5,183 bases of DNA. Source: Chloroflexota bacterium. Lineage in GTDB: Bacteria > Chloroflexota > Anaerolineae > Anaerolineales > UBA4823. Positions 5,178 through 5,183 of the stretch are shown one piece after another. The stretch lies in NCBI GenBank assembly GCA_023395675.1, contig JAEWYL010000218.1, positions 1 to 5,183 on the forward strand, written 5' to 3'. Below the pieces are notes generated by a model. That model did no database searches and was not told where the DNA came from. It saw only the letters and a list, made by a program, of their open reading frames with translations. Within the stretch, counting starts at the first letter, position 1. Every line of letters begins with the position of its first letter. Made by a program: the position numbers and the translations under genes.

Positions 5178-5183
5178 GTAGGC

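Noticed and set aside
1..5183. CRISPR array, tRNA, rRNA, insertion sequence or attachment site
   Set aside because: I saw no regularly spaced direct repeats, cloverleaf pattern, rRNA-like conserved blocks or transposase-like protein in any frame.

Overview
The window looks like bacterial DNA, most likely from a Chloroflexota (Anaerolineae-type) genome or metagenome bin. This is an inference from the GC-rich coding style and the mix of genes: a lipoprotein with a bactofilin-like repeat region plus membrane helices, a CarD-family RNA-polymerase regulator, a one-domain cold-shock protein and a type II NADH dehydrogenase. The left edge cuts a gene and the right edge runs into long poly-G tracts, so the window is probably a whole short contig.

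Layout, left to right. Positions 1-769 (minus) hold a 3'-truncated lipoprotein gene. Its start overlaps the stop of the upstream gene by one base (TGATG). That upstream gene (769-2028, minus) encodes a 12-helix MFS-like permease, and the two form a tight operon. Positions 2029-2379 hold no convincing gene, only a strong minus-strand intrinsic terminator for the cold-shock gene and a weaker stem-loop nearer the permease. The cold-shock gene (2380-2592, minus) has a textbook promoter (TTGACA, 17 bp, TATAAT) and a leader of about 140 nt. The leader carries a terminator-like hairpin, a second hairpin overlapping its U-tract, and a third hairpin whose loop is exactly the Shine-Dalgarno sequence AGGAG.

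A divergent intergenic region (2769-3006) with inverted repeats leads to ndh (3007-4281, plus), encoding a monotopic type II NADH:quinone oxidoreductase. After about 290 bp with several stem-loops and an extended -10 promoter comes a carD-like gene. Its real start is most likely 4572 rather than the in-frame ATG at 4404, because the promoter lies between the two. The carD-like protein lacks the tryptophan used by mycobacterial CarD to wedge open promoter DNA. The window ends in a stem-loop, two G homopolymers and a short GC palindrome followed by T5.

The genes do not form one pathway. The permease and lipoprotein are a membrane pair of unknown substrate. Csp, Ndh and CarD are single-gene housekeeping or stress units. 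I see no CRISPR array, insertion sequence, tRNA or rRNA. The most unusual element is the cold-shock leader, which looks like a multi-hairpin RNA regulator with a possible transcriptional attenuator.
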